This document shows, piece by piece, positions 1 to 9,499 of a stretch of DNA of 54,106 bases. A program made the translations under genes and the position numbers. The stretch lies in the NCBI GenBank assembly GCA_003427395.1, contig BFEA01000034.1:192505-246610 (forward strand), written 5' to 3'. Numbering within the stretch: position 1 is the stretch's first letter; each line of letters starts with the position of its first letter. The notes beneath the pieces were generated by a model. The model saw only the letters and a list, made by a program, of their open reading frames with translations, was not told where the DNA came from and made no database searches. This DNA comes from Chara braunii. Taxonomy: Eukaryota > Streptophyta > Charophyceae > Charales > Characeae.

Positions 1-72
<72 letters not shown>
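1..72. repeat. (CT)n microsatellite
   Basis: A nearly uninterrupted CT dinucleotide tract at the window edge. The last bases of the window are also CT-rich, so both edges may be contig breaks at simple repeats. Confidence 0.97.
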
Positions 73-76
<4 letters not shown>

Positions 77-814
77 CAGGCGCTCAACCTCTCTCTGTCT
101 CTCTCTCTCAGACCTCGGACCGCTCACTCTCACTTCCTGAATACACTTGTCTCTCTCCCTCTTATTANCTTTACTCGGCTNTGGCAGACTTCTTCTTCCT
201 GCCCGGCCCTAGCTATGGCTCTGATCGCCCTACTCCTTCATCAACCTTCAACTGTCCAACCTGTTGGTCGCACAAGCGCTACAGCAGAGCTTCAGCAACA
301 TGCGAATTGACAACTGACCTGAACAGATACTGCAACATCTATAAATAGCAGCTCTTGGTGTTCTTTGTCTGCTCCGGACTGGTAACGGTCCCCGTGGCCT
401 GTCGGCTGCAACTGTTAGTCCCAGAAGTCACCGGAGTTTCCCAGGATGTTGCTGAGGACTAATGACTTTTTTGTCTGGTATCGGGCCAGACTTCTACCGA
501 CCTATGACCTTTCGACTTCTGGACCCTACCGGGACTCTACCGGACTCTAGCGGACTTTTACAGACCCCTAGGGCCCTAGGAACTGGGACCTACTGAGACC
601 TGCGGGACTGTGTGGAACTCTTGCTCCGTTGGCAGACTTTACAGCCTTGAACATAGAGAATGCAGTCACTCTTCATACCGATCCATGAGTAGGAAAGGAG
701 TTAGGTTAGCATAAGTCATTCTTCAACCCCAATACCCCTCCGTATCGTGGCATTCTCCTCGGATCAAACTTCAAGTCTCCTCGTCGTCCGGAATACACAG
801 TCTGTCATCTACAT
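73..814. other. LTR-like non-coding block with small hairpins
   Basis: No supportable gene. The stretch holds single Ns at 168 and 181, a TATA-like site, degenerate repeats of a 'ggact-ctaccgg' phrase (about 480-560), a hairpin at 473-491 (GTCTGG/CCAGAC) and a perfect 14-bp palindrome at 567-580. It resembles retrotransposon LTR or leader sequence, but no LTR ends were found. Confidence 0.4.
339..348 (+). promoter_or_regulatory. TATA-box-like site
   Basis: CTATAAATAG is a good plant TATA box on the plus strand, inside non-coding LTR-like sequence. No downstream plus-strand gene is seen, so the role is inferred from the motif alone. Confidence 0.35.
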
Positions 815-934
815 TTGTCTTTTCAAGCAGCAATCCGTCGGTCATCCCATACTCTGGAACTTATGTGGAACAACCTTTACCTTGAATATGATCTCACGCA
901 TGTGGGGGTTGTTCGGGTAGGCAGCTTTGACCTT

Positions 935-1300
935 CTACCGCAACTCAATTCTGACGTAGAGGTAAGTGACTATTGCACCAATAAAGTCAGTCGTCCTACT
1001 CAACGCATCAGCGTCTACATTATACTTTCCCTTAACCAGCTTCAACTCAACGTCGAGATCATCAATCTTAGTTGCCCACCCAGCTAACTTGGTAGACATA
1101 CGGGCCTGCGTCTTCAACCATCCAACAGTTTCATGATCTGAATAAACTTTAAAATGTCCACCTAACAGATAATGTCTCCAGTGAGCAAAAACTTTCTCTA
1201 GTGCAAACAGTTTTGTTGTGGCGGACCCACCAGGTGTGGTGCTCTGCCTGGGATAGAGATGAAGATGGAGGATGAAGGGGGCTCCCACACTAGACTCCAA
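935..1300 (-). pseudogene. Ty3/gypsy RNase H fragment
   Basis: The minus-strand reading has the typical RNase H run of a Ty3/gypsy polyprotein: a 'KLFALEKVFAHWRHYLLG' segment, then 'FKVYSDHETVGWL', then a 'KGKYNVDADALSR' end. The part before residue 25 does not fit the family, so the 5' side is broken. The next pol domain on this strand (integrase) does not follow. It duplicates a domain already present in the element at 2,618-8,706, so it is probably a remnant of a separate insertion in the same orientation. Confidence 0.75.
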
Positions 1301-1352
1301 CGCACGTACTCCAAAATGTGAGAATGTAGAATGATCTCAAAAACAGACAACA

Positions 1353-1488
1353 GCTGGGGTATACCCCAGCGGACTGACTGGACTGAACTGGACTGGCTGG
1401 TACCGACAAAGGTACCGGCCTGGACTGGACTACCCCGAATACAACATAGGCCTATGAGAACAGGCCAAGGGGCTGGCCTCACAGGCCA
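1353..1488. repeat. Cluster of short palindromes
   Basis: Several foldbacks lie in 136 bp: a perfect 18-bp palindrome GCTGGGGTATACCCCAGC (1353-1370); a 10-bp stem with one G-T pair around GACAAA (1395-1420, arms centred on GGTACC); CATAGGCCTATG (1445-1456); and TGGCCT/AGGCCA with a CAC loop (1474-1488). A similar GGTAC-AAAG-GTACC hairpin occurs in the array at 53,814-53,833. Confidence 0.7.
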
Positions 1489-2617
1489 ACCAGAGGTCCG
1501 CTACACGATCCTCGACCTGTGATGGATTGCCTAGATACAAGCACGCTTCCGCCAAGAAGCAGAACTCTACCAAAGAAAAAGAAAACCCGAGTAGTCTAGG
1601 ATGCGGAGCAAGCTCCATGCTGAGTCCATGCGATGCAACCTAGGATAGAAAATGTCACAAAAACAACAATGTCACAACCAACAGCCTAAGTGAAAGCAGA
1701 AGCAACTAACTAGAATACATGTCCTAGGAAAGCAAAAAGTAATGACAGCTAGATCCTAGAATGTTGGAGGCAGTAGCCTCAGTCTGGAAACAACTGACTA
1801 GTGTATAAGTCCTAAGAACAACAAAAGCAGAACAACTAAATCCTAGAAATGTCAGAGGCAGTGGCCTCAGTCTGAGAGCAACAAAGCAACAACAAGACAA
1901 CCGTATGTCATAGGAGGAGTGTGTCGCAACCAAAGGGTGGGATGGTCTCTGAGGGTGGCGAATGCAGCCTAGGGGTCGATAACTCCTAAGGGCATCCACA
2001 CAAAATGACAGGGAGACACATGTCATCAGGCTCAATGAGGCTAGGGAACTGGGAGCGAACAGAACCAATGACCCTAACAGATAGACCATCAGGGCGGGTA
2101 ATGCTCGACTAAAGGGGTGACCGCTATGGAGGGTCAACCATGCAAGAGAACAAGGGAGCCTGGTATACTGGGCGCACCTAGATGAAGCATGCAAGGCTAC
2201 CTAACTAGGGTGTGAGGGCCGGCAAAGGGTAGAAGAAGTGATGGGTAAGGGAATCATGCAAATGACTCCTAAGGTGGGGGAAGTCGGAGCTGGATCCGTA
2301 AGTTGGGAAGCCAAGGCAACGCTACAGTCCCGATGCCTATGCGTATACCAAGGGAGAGCCCAACTCAGAGGAACCCGGCAAAGGGAGACCATCATGCGAC
2401 ACAACCAGGGTACTGTACAGGGTAAGGTGGTAAGAGAGTGATGACATCTGAAGTAGGCAGAGCTGATCGTGACGAAGTCCATGAAGCTGCTGATGACGTC
2501 CATGATGAGAAGTCTGGAATGTCGTCGAGGAAGAGCCGCAACGTCGACGAGCTGAAGTGGCAAAACTGGAGTGGATGGAGTACTGAGAAGTCAAAGACGT
2601 GGGAAGATAAATCAGAG
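1489..2617. other. No gene seen; contains a degenerate tandem repeat
   Basis: The open frames here are short and of biased composition. I see no domain. The only structure is the 88-bp repeat at 1715-1890. The 3' LTR of the minus-strand element should lie here but was not delimited. Confidence 0.5.
1715..1890. repeat. Two degenerate 88-bp tandem units
   Basis: A unit containing 'agatcctagaatgt-gaggcagtagcctcagtctg' at about 1745 recurs at about 1833 with scattered substitutions. The period of 88 bp was measured from the shared 'ctagatcc/ctaaatcc' phrase. Confidence 0.65.
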
Positions 2618-3331
2618 TCAATCGTCGTATCGAGCAGGACGACGACGAGTGCACTGTGGACGCTCAAAAGTATCTGTCTGCTGCTGAAGGTCTGCCTCAG
2701 ATGGAGCAGGCTCGACTTCAGCGGTCTCCTCAGTCGATGGAAAAGGAGGAAAGTCAGTGGGTTGAGGAGGAGCGGTCAACCCAGCACGACGACCATGGTC
2801 ATAGGCACGCACCAACATGCGAGCGTGCTGCAAGTGCGCGGGGGGCTCCCAAGTAGCCTCCTCATCAGGGTAACCCTTCCAACGTACGAGATACTCGACA
2901 TGGGGAGGGTTGTTGTCGGTGACTCGGCGACCAATGATGTTTGAAACGAGGAACTCCTCGTGGTCGTCCACCATGATGGGTGGAGGGCGCTNGTATGGTC
3001 GTCCAGCGAAACGCTCAAACGGTCTGCGGTAGGGACGTAGTGACGAGACGTGGTAGACATCGTGCACACGAGCCTGACGTAGGTAGTTGGGCAGCTTCAC
3101 ACGGAAGTTGACCGGGCTAGAAGTCGTATCAGAACCGACGGCCTGGAGAATGCGGCATGGGCCAAAGAAGCGACGCCGAAATCTGTGAAGCGTGTCAACT
3201 TCGAGTTGTAAGTGGCGGGCGTCGATAAGCACATCATCACCGACATTGAATGGATGATCCATCCTCAATCGGTTCGCACGTGCTACCATGCGAGTCTGGG
3301 AAGCGACTATGTGCTCATGCGCGGTCTTCAT
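2618..3331 (-). pseudogene. Integrase C-terminus with chromodomain
   Basis: The 237-residue frame starts with the integrase C-terminal segment ('NVGDDVLIDARHL', 'FFGPCRILQAVG', 'HDVYHVSSLRPY', about residues 28-100). A chromodomain follows at about 125-175, with the conserved 'VEYLVRWKGYPDEEATWEPP' core. In chromoviruses this domain guides integration to marked chromatin. One N falls in the frame at about 2,992. It is out of frame with the integrase core just upstream, so a frameshift lies near 3,320. Confidence 0.85.
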
Positions 3332-3740
3332 GATCGATGGCGTGGTTGTAGGCTATCTCCGCAGGGGCAAGATGGAGATCCCACTGCTGGTCGTCACGAA
3401 CAATCTTTCGGAGAATATCTTCGAGAGTCCTGTTCGTGACCTCGGTCTGGTCATCAGTCTGGGGATGGTAAGACGAGGAGAAGCGGAGCTGGGTGTCGTA
3501 CACCTCGTGGAGCCGTCGCCAGAATCGGCTGATAAAGCGTGGGTCACAGTCAGATATGATGCTCAGTGGTAAGCTGTGGTCACTCACAACTCGGTCAAAC
3601 ACGATGTCGGCGACCTCACGTGCACGGATGGCATAGTGGCACGGAACAAAGCATGCGCGCTTCGTAATGCGGTCGACAACGACCAGGATAGCATCATGAC
3701 CGCGGGGGGTCGGAGGACGAAGAGGACCGATGAAGTCCAT
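3315..3740 (-). pseudogene. Integrase catalytic core
   Basis: The core of a retroviral-type integrase (rve family). It begins at 'MDFIGPL', which carries the first catalytic Asp. It continues through 'ILVVVDRITK', the second Asp in 'SDCDPRF' (Arg is usual where Cys stands) and the Glu in 'DDQTEVTNR'. All three DDE residues are present. The frame is the same as the zinc-binding part at 3,762-4,076, with a stop between them, and shifts before the chromodomain part. Confidence 0.85.
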
Positions 3741-3761
3741 CGAGATGGACTACCAACGACT

Positions 3762-4076
3762 CTAAGGGATAGGAAGAGGCTGGAGCAAACCATAAGGTAG
3801 GTGGTTCGCACTGTTCACCTCCTGACTGGTGGGACACTCTGCGACGAAGTCCTTCACAAAGTCCTTGCGCTTCGGCCAGACATACAGGCGGCTCACACGA
3901 GCCAACTTCTTGTGGAAGCCCATATGACCGGTCGCCTGACCATGGAACTCTGCTACTGCCCGGACACGTAGCTGTCCAGTGGAGGGATTCGGGACGGTCT
4001 TGCCACTCCGAAGGGTCGCCTGGATGTCGTGATAGTCGGGGCAGTGGTGGTACTGAGTGCGAAAGTCGTCGATCAC
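3762..4076 (-). pseudogene. Integrase zinc-binding N-terminus
   Basis: Has the HHCC layout of Ty3/gypsy integrases: 'HGQATGHMGFHKKL', then 'LYVWPKRKDFVKDFVAECPTSQEV'. The second cysteine of the usual CPTC is serine here, so zinc binding is probably lost. It lies just after the RNase H end on the minus strand. Confidence 0.75.
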
Positions 4077-4139
4077 CGAGTGGTGGACGGTGGTGACCGA
4101 GATGGCGGCGACCTGGATCTCCTTCTGATCATGGTCAGG

Positions 4140-4855
4140 GCGCCGGGATAAGGCATCTGGGACCCGATTAGCCTCACCCTTGATGTGCTCAGTGGTGAAA
4201 CTAAACTCGGATAGGTCGCCACTAGTGAGCCTGTCGAGGAGTGAGCTTCAACTTTATTAGAAAAGCCTGGACAACAGAGTTGTCTGTGCGCACTGTGAAT
4301 GGTGCCCCGTGCAAGCAGTGATGTCAGTGCCGAGCGGCATAAACTACTGCGAGAACCTCACGTTCATCAATGGTGTAGTTTATCTCGGCGGGCATGAGCT
4401 GACGGGAGTAGAAAACTATCAGACAACCCACCTGAGCGAGACTCGACAGTGTCGTCCTCGACGATGGTAGGAGAATAGTCAATAGAAGGCTCATCAGTAG
4501 CTGGACGAGTAGGCGTCAGGCGGGAAGCAGTGGTAGGGGTAGGGGGTGGGAAGCGAGGGATGCGAGGATGAGAGGAATCAGGAGAGGAGGGGAAAATCTG
4601 AGAAAGCACTGCTCCTACAACAAAGTATGAAGCATTGGTGGTAAAGATAAAAGAGCGATCAAAATCGGGTAGGTGAAGAACCGGTGCACATGTCACCATC
4701 TTCTTAAGACCGCGGAAGGCGTCCTCGTGGAGGGGTGTCCAAGCCCATGGCGGGTTCTTCCGGAGAAGAGTGGAGGTAAGGACGTAGGAATACCTAGCGT
4801 ATCCCTGGATGAAATTACTATAGTAGCTAGTGAGGCCTATGTGGGGACGGGCCAC
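4140..4855 (-). pseudogene. RT connection and RNase H, with stops
   Basis: The 5' part reads as the RT-RNase H connection ('[14 protein letters not shown]') and the start of RNase H. The motif that normally carries the first catalytic Asp reads 'FTTNAS', an Asp-to-Asn change. After an apparent insertion of low-complexity Ser/Pro-rich sequence (about 4,430-4,600), reading resumes with 'VFYSRQLMPAEINYT' and ends at 'HIKGEANRVPDALSRR' near 4,145. A stop at about 4,323 and a frame change separate these pieces. Confidence 0.78.
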
Positions 4856-5966
4856 TCCGCAATAGCAGTGATCTTCGCTTGTCCATGTGGAGACCCTGGT
4901 CAGACACGTAGTGTCCTAAGAAATTCACTTTGTGTCGGGCAAAGCGGCACTTGCTCAGCTTGGCGTAGAAGCCATGTCTGCGTAAGCGGTCAAGGACGTC
5001 GCGGGCATGTCTGAGATGCTCCTCAAGGGTACGACTGTAGATCAGGATATCGTTGAGGTAGACGAGAACGTACTGCTCCAGGATGTCCCTGAAGATGTCA
5101 TTCATCGCCCTCAGGAAGGTAACGGGTGCGTTGGTGAGGCCGAAAGGCATCATCGTAAACTCGTAGTGGCCGAAGCGGGATCGGAACGCTGTCTTCGGAT
5201 GGTCCGCTGCAGCGACGCGGATCTGATGGTAACTGCTATGAAGATCAATCTTCGTAAAGAAGCGGTTACCTGCTAGGTGGTCAAACAACTTGTCGGAACG
5301 AGGCATGGGGTAGCTGTTCTTAACCGTGTTGCGGTTGATACCGCAATAGTCGATGCAGAGACGGAGAGTTCCATCCGCTTTGCGAGCAAAGAGGATGGGT
5401 GCACCCCACGGGGAGTTGCTGGGTTTAATGAAACCCAGTCCCAGGAGCTCCTCAAGCTAACGCTTGAGTTCGGTGGCCTCAGGGATCGAGAGTCTGTAGG
5501 GTGCCTGGTGGCGAACACGATAATCAGGCACAAGTTGGATGGATGCCAGTGTCGCGCATCGGTGGGATGCCGGCGTACGAGAACAACGATGGGAAAACAT
5601 CGTGGTACTCTCCAGTGAGGTCACGAACTGCGGGCCCCGCTCGGCCATATAGCATGCGAGTTCCTCAGCGTCCACGTCAGCGTGCGACGACGGGGTGGAC
5701 TTGACGGACGGCGAAGGGAGGGAAGTAAAGATGGGAGCCATAGAGATAGAAGGAGGATCTAGCTCCAGAGAGATGAGCTCGGCATCGGGACAGGGTGGAT
5801 CATAGCGTTCACCATAAAGAAGGTGACGTCGTCCTGTCGGATGAAGTGTGCGAACTACCGAGGCGAGGTGACCGTGATAGTAGGAGATGGTGTGGGCACG
5901 AAAGGCTCCGGGGGAGGAGGGTTGGGGCGGTGTCGCGGTGGTACCTATGAAAGGTACGCGATACAT
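4827..5966 (-). pseudogene. Reverse transcriptase (RT) with one TAG
   Basis: The fingers and palm of a Ty3/gypsy RT are readable: '[20 protein letters not shown]', '[16 protein letters not shown]', '[13 protein letters not shown]' and '[13 protein letters not shown]'. The catalytic YxDD box has Asn for the first Asp (YLND). One in-frame TAG at 5,457-5,459 falls just before the 'LEELLGLGF' segment, where related elements have glutamine. The frame is shared with the protease upstream (6,317), showing a single original pol frame. A frameshift near 4,830-4,855 leads into the RNase H part. Confidence 0.88.
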
Positions 5967-6005
5967 TTGTCCACACTTCGTTTTGAGAATGAGAGTGTTG
6001 GTCGC

Positions 6006-6317
6006 TCAATCGGCCTCGATGCTGCGGAACCGACGAGACCACGGAGTACCGAGAATGAAATCGTACCCCGTCTCCACCACATCGAAATGTGCAGAGGAGC
6101 GGTGGCGACGGGACGCCGGGGGACGATCAGTCGGCTCGAGAGTGAGAAAGAAAGGGAGGTCGGTGACCGTCTGATCGAAGAAGCGCTGGGTCTTGTCATC
6201 CCCTAGGGTGACGGAGATGGGAGTCAGAGACCCTGTTGTGGGTAAGCGGGCTACTTTCACCACACGTGGGTAACTGAAGTCGCCTTGAGAACCGGAATCC
6301 CACAACGCTGAGTACAC
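6006..6317 (-). pseudogene. Retropepsin-like aspartic protease
   Basis: A 103-residue frame with the retropepsin layout: active-site Asp-Ser-Gly at residues 7-9 ('ALWDSGSQGDF') and the C-terminal 'YDFILGTPW' motif near residue 85-92. It lies between the gag zinc knuckle and RT on the minus strand, where it cleaves the Gag-Pol polyprotein in active elements. A stop separates it from RT in the same frame. Confidence 0.8.
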
Positions 6318-6731
6318 CTTCGCGGAGGTCCCCAGTCGTACTGGAACGATCGGGAGGGTGCGATCAGGGTCAGCGAGGATGGTGAGAAGGCGATGTATTG
6401 CAACGACATGGAGGGTGAGTCACTCCTGACGAACCTGGAGCATGCTCAAGTCCAGAAGAGAGGACACAACGTCCTCGCGGTCTGCGGCAGCGCAGACGGT
6501 ACTGCGACGAGGGCCGAGTACACTCTGTCGGGTCCTGCTATACCTCAACTCCAGTAGCGAGAGGGGTGAACCGCGATGGAGATGTCGGGAAGCCGACTAC
6601 TGAGGAGGGCGCAGATGTACACTGCACCGTGGCTAGGAGGCACCGGGGGGATGCGAGGCGCCGGGGGGGGACTGAGCACGACGCTGGCGAGAGAGCTTAG
6701 CGTAGTGGCGGTCGAGGGCGGCGGTGTAAGG

Positions 6732-8249
6732 GCACCGCAAGGAGGTATGACCATCCTAGCGGCAGCGCAAACACCCACACCGGCCCAAAATGGCCGAGCG
6801 CTCCTCAGCGGAAAGGACACCGCGAGGAGGGACAAAGCCCTGAGGGAGATCCTGCTGAGGGACCTGGGGGGGTGATGCGCCAGCGTGACCAGAGCGGCTG
6901 CGTGACCGGGAGAGGGTGGAGAGGGCGAGGTGGAGGCGCTCGGCCATAGGGAGAGTAGAGTCCTCCAGGTGGTAGTGGACGGCCTTGCAGAGGTCAAGGT
7001 CGTCGCTGTGGTCACCCTCAGGCGACAACGGGGCAACAACGTCCTGCTCACCATACTCGAGCGTGCTGAAGCGGCGCGAGAAGTGACGGCCCTGAAGCGT
7101 GGAACGGCGGGGGCGACCGCGGAAAGGGGAACGACGTTGGGAAGTGTCGTGAGAGGAGGAGGGAGCATAACCAGTACGCCGAGGCTGGGAGGAGGGAGTG
7201 GATTGAAGACGGGGCCGCATCCGCTGATGGGATCTAGCGGCCTCGTAAGCCTGTGGGGGCGATGTGAACTCGTACCGCCATAACTCGGAGCGGTACTCAA
7301 GGGGAAGGCTGGCCAATAAACGATCGATGAGGGCAGCCTCGGGGAGGAACGCCACATCACAAATGAGGCGGGCGTCCTCGAGGAACGCCTAAAAGTCCAT
7401 GAAGGTCGGGATCCGACCTTCATGAAGGGAGTGGGTGTAGAAATCCTCCCACGCGTCGAAAGGACGGCCACGCAGGCGCGTGGAGAGGTGAGCCACCCAC
7501 GTGTCGGGTGCGGCGCCCATGAGCTGGAGCGTGCGGGCGGCAGACTGTAGCCACCAAGACACCTGTATCCCTGTACCATCATACAAGGCAATGTCCGTCA
7601 AGCGGACGAGTGGTGCGCCACCGGTCTGGCGGCGAGGAGACCGAGGAGCAGAGGCCTGCACTACGACTAAAAAGGTTGGTGCAGGTCCTGGAGAAAGGGG
7701 CGCAATTGACTGTACGCCCGGGCCACATGAGGGAGCGGCGGGGGCAACAACAGCGGGCTGCGAGGGAGCTGCGGTAGAAGAGGTCACAGCAACCGAGGGA
7801 ATAAGAAGAAGGTAGGATAGGGGTGGAGGGGGTGCAGGGCGAGGGAAGCAAGCCGACATGGAAGGAAGGGTAGAGGAAGTAGGGGGTGCGCCCGAAGGCG
7901 CGGCCACATGTGATGGTAGGGGTGGCTGAAGGCTTAAAAGGGCGAGGTCGGCCCAGATCTGGGCAAGCTCGTCCTCAAGACGACGGACATAGATCGAGCG
8001 AGGAGTACTAGGAGAAGGAGTGGGGGAAGTAGACGCACGTGCGGCGCAGGGCATCCCATAGGGGCGAGAGCCAAATAGCGCGGCGGTCGTGCGAAGGGAA
8101 GGGAGAAGCGGGGCACCCGGAAAAGCTGAGACCACGGCAGCGGGTTGTGGTCTCATGGCCGTAGTGACCGGAATCTGGGCGGGTGCGGCCGTAGAGTGAG
8201 GGAGGGCCTGGCCCGTGGCGCTCGTCGCGCTAGGAGCGTGGACGGTCAC
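6732..8249 (-). pseudogene. Ty3/gypsy gag with two in-frame TAGs
   Basis: The frame starts in Ala/Pro/Ser-rich sequence with a short charged coil ('VRRLEDELAQIWADLALLSL'). It then enters a capsid-type region ('LTDIALYDGTGIQVSWWLQSAARTL', 'GRPFDAWEDFYTHSLHEGRI'), followed by an Arg-rich nucleocapsid part. A CCHC zinc knuckle (CX2CX4HX4C spacing) lies at about 6,732-6,773. Two TAG codons interrupt one otherwise continuous frame: one at 7,389-7,391 inside capsid and one at 6,756-6,758 inside the knuckle. The true start may be upstream as far as 8,706, where frame use is unclear. Confidence 0.82.
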
Positions 8250-8395
8250 CAGGATGGCCGGGTCGGGGGCGGTGGAGGAAAAAGCTCCGCCGTGGCCAGC
8301 ATGTCGGAGGACGGGGGACCCGGACTGGGAGTCAGGGGAAGAGAGAGAGTTGAGAGAGGAAGGACGGGCAGCGTCCTGGAGTTGCGCATGCCAGC

Positions 8396-8462
8396 GGCAA
8401 GAGTCGCCACATGCGCCTGTAGAGGCGCAAGGGTCGCCTGTTACGCCTGGATAGGCGCGAGG
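8396..8462 (-). repeat. Two hairpin-forming repeats in the gag leader
   Basis: TGCGCCT-GTAG-AGGCGCA and CGCCT-GGAT-AGGCG are adjacent stem-loops. On the minus strand they encode a repeated Leu/Ala/Pro/Gln heptad-like phrase, so amino-acid repetition alone may explain them. Confidence 0.5.
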
Positions 8463-8760
8463 AGGGAGGTGAGGAGGGTGTGCAGATCCCCCTGGGGCTG
8501 ATAACCCTGGTCTGCCGACACGGGTATGGAGCCCGGTGCCGAGGTCGTCGCCGCGTCCGCGGCTTGTGACACGCCATTGGCCATGGGGAGGTGACGGGTC
8601 GGACTGGAGGGGGCCAGAGGAGGTCCGCGTGAGCGGAGGGTGTAGGGGGGGGTCCGCTATAGAAAGCGGCGGGCGACGCTAGTGAGTCGAGCGCGGGCGC
8701 CCGCAAAGGGGGAAGGGTAGTTCGGGTCCAGGGTGCCCGAATGGAAAGGGGGAATAAGGA

Positions 8761-8840
8761 GGGTTTAGGAAAACCCTAAACCCTAGAAAAACCCTAAGAA
8801 AACCCTAACCGGGGTTTAAGTGGTTAGGGTAGGATACCTA
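8761..8840. repeat. Interstitial telomere-like block
   Basis: Several CCCTAAA or CCCTAA words and their complements (GGGTTTAG, GGTTAGGG) lie in about 75 bp, separated by A-rich spacers. Plant-type telomere units are TTTAGGG. The block lies just upstream of the minus-strand gag and is too degenerate to be a working telomere. Confidence 0.6.
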
Positions 8841-8869
8841 ATCAAGAAAATAAAATAGCAAGCATGGGG

Positions 8870-9499
8870 GGGAGGCGGGAGGAAAATAAATAAACAGTGA
8901 AATTTTGAGAGAAAAGTAAAAATAAATAAATAAATAAATAATTTAATAAATAATAGAAATAAGTAAAAAAATAAGTAAAAAAAAATGTGAAGAGAAAAAT
9001 AATATTTATTTTTTTGGAATTTTCGACAGCATTTCCCTACCTCCCATGGGGTCAAGAATGTGCCAAGGGAAAGGAGAGACCAAGATACGCACACTAAGTT
9101 TCAAAATGCCGCAAATTAAAAATTTCAGAAAATACTCCATTACGTATAGGGGCTCATCGATGGGAATAGGGAAGGACCGTCGGACCCGGACAATAAAAAA
9201 CCCACTGCGGAATAGGGGAGGGATAGATCCACGATAATTGCCATAACCAGGGAAGTTGAAAAGAATACTGATCGGGGACCCTTCCTAACGGAGTGCCCAA
9301 CTGGAACTCCTACGCGCCCGACACGACAAACTGGGGCGCTCTAAACGAGTCTGTCATAAGGGGAACTAAGTTTTGTTCCTTAGCTCGATAGGGCAGCAGG
9401 GCCGGCCACGGTTTTTTTTTAGGAAAAGCAATCAGAGGACGGAAATGGGGAAGGGGCTACTCTCTGAATAAGATAAACCGAGGGGACTATGAAACCTGA
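8870..9499. other. AT-rich spacer, no gene
   Basis: Contains an (AAAT)n-rich tract (about 8,915-9,000) and a single copy of the AATTTTCGACAGC motif at about 9,016 that is repeated at 20.9-21.2 kb. A weak stem CTAAG/CTTAG lies near 9,366. No coding sequence is recognised. Confidence 0.5.

Larger units (their letters stand above)
2618..8706 (-). mobile_element. Decayed Ty3/gypsy chromovirus 1
   Basis: On the minus strand the order is gag, CCHC knuckle, aspartic protease, reverse transcriptase, RNase H, integrase, chromodomain, which is the order of Ty3/gypsy chromoviruses. Gag reads in one frame and protease-RT in one frame, but there are several in-frame stops and later frameshifts. The RT and RNase H active sites are altered, so the copy is dead. 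No LTR pair, PBS or target-site duplication was found, so the ends given are only the extent of recognisable coding sequence. Confidence 0.88.

Noticed and set aside
1724-2194. 156-codon minus-strand frame
   Set aside because: Cys/Leu/Ser-rich without a domain and overlaps a degenerate tandem repeat.
6545-7591. 348-codon minus-strand frame
   Set aside because: It overlaps gag in another frame, is Ser/Pro/Arg-biased and has no domain; it is a composition shadow of GC-rich gag.
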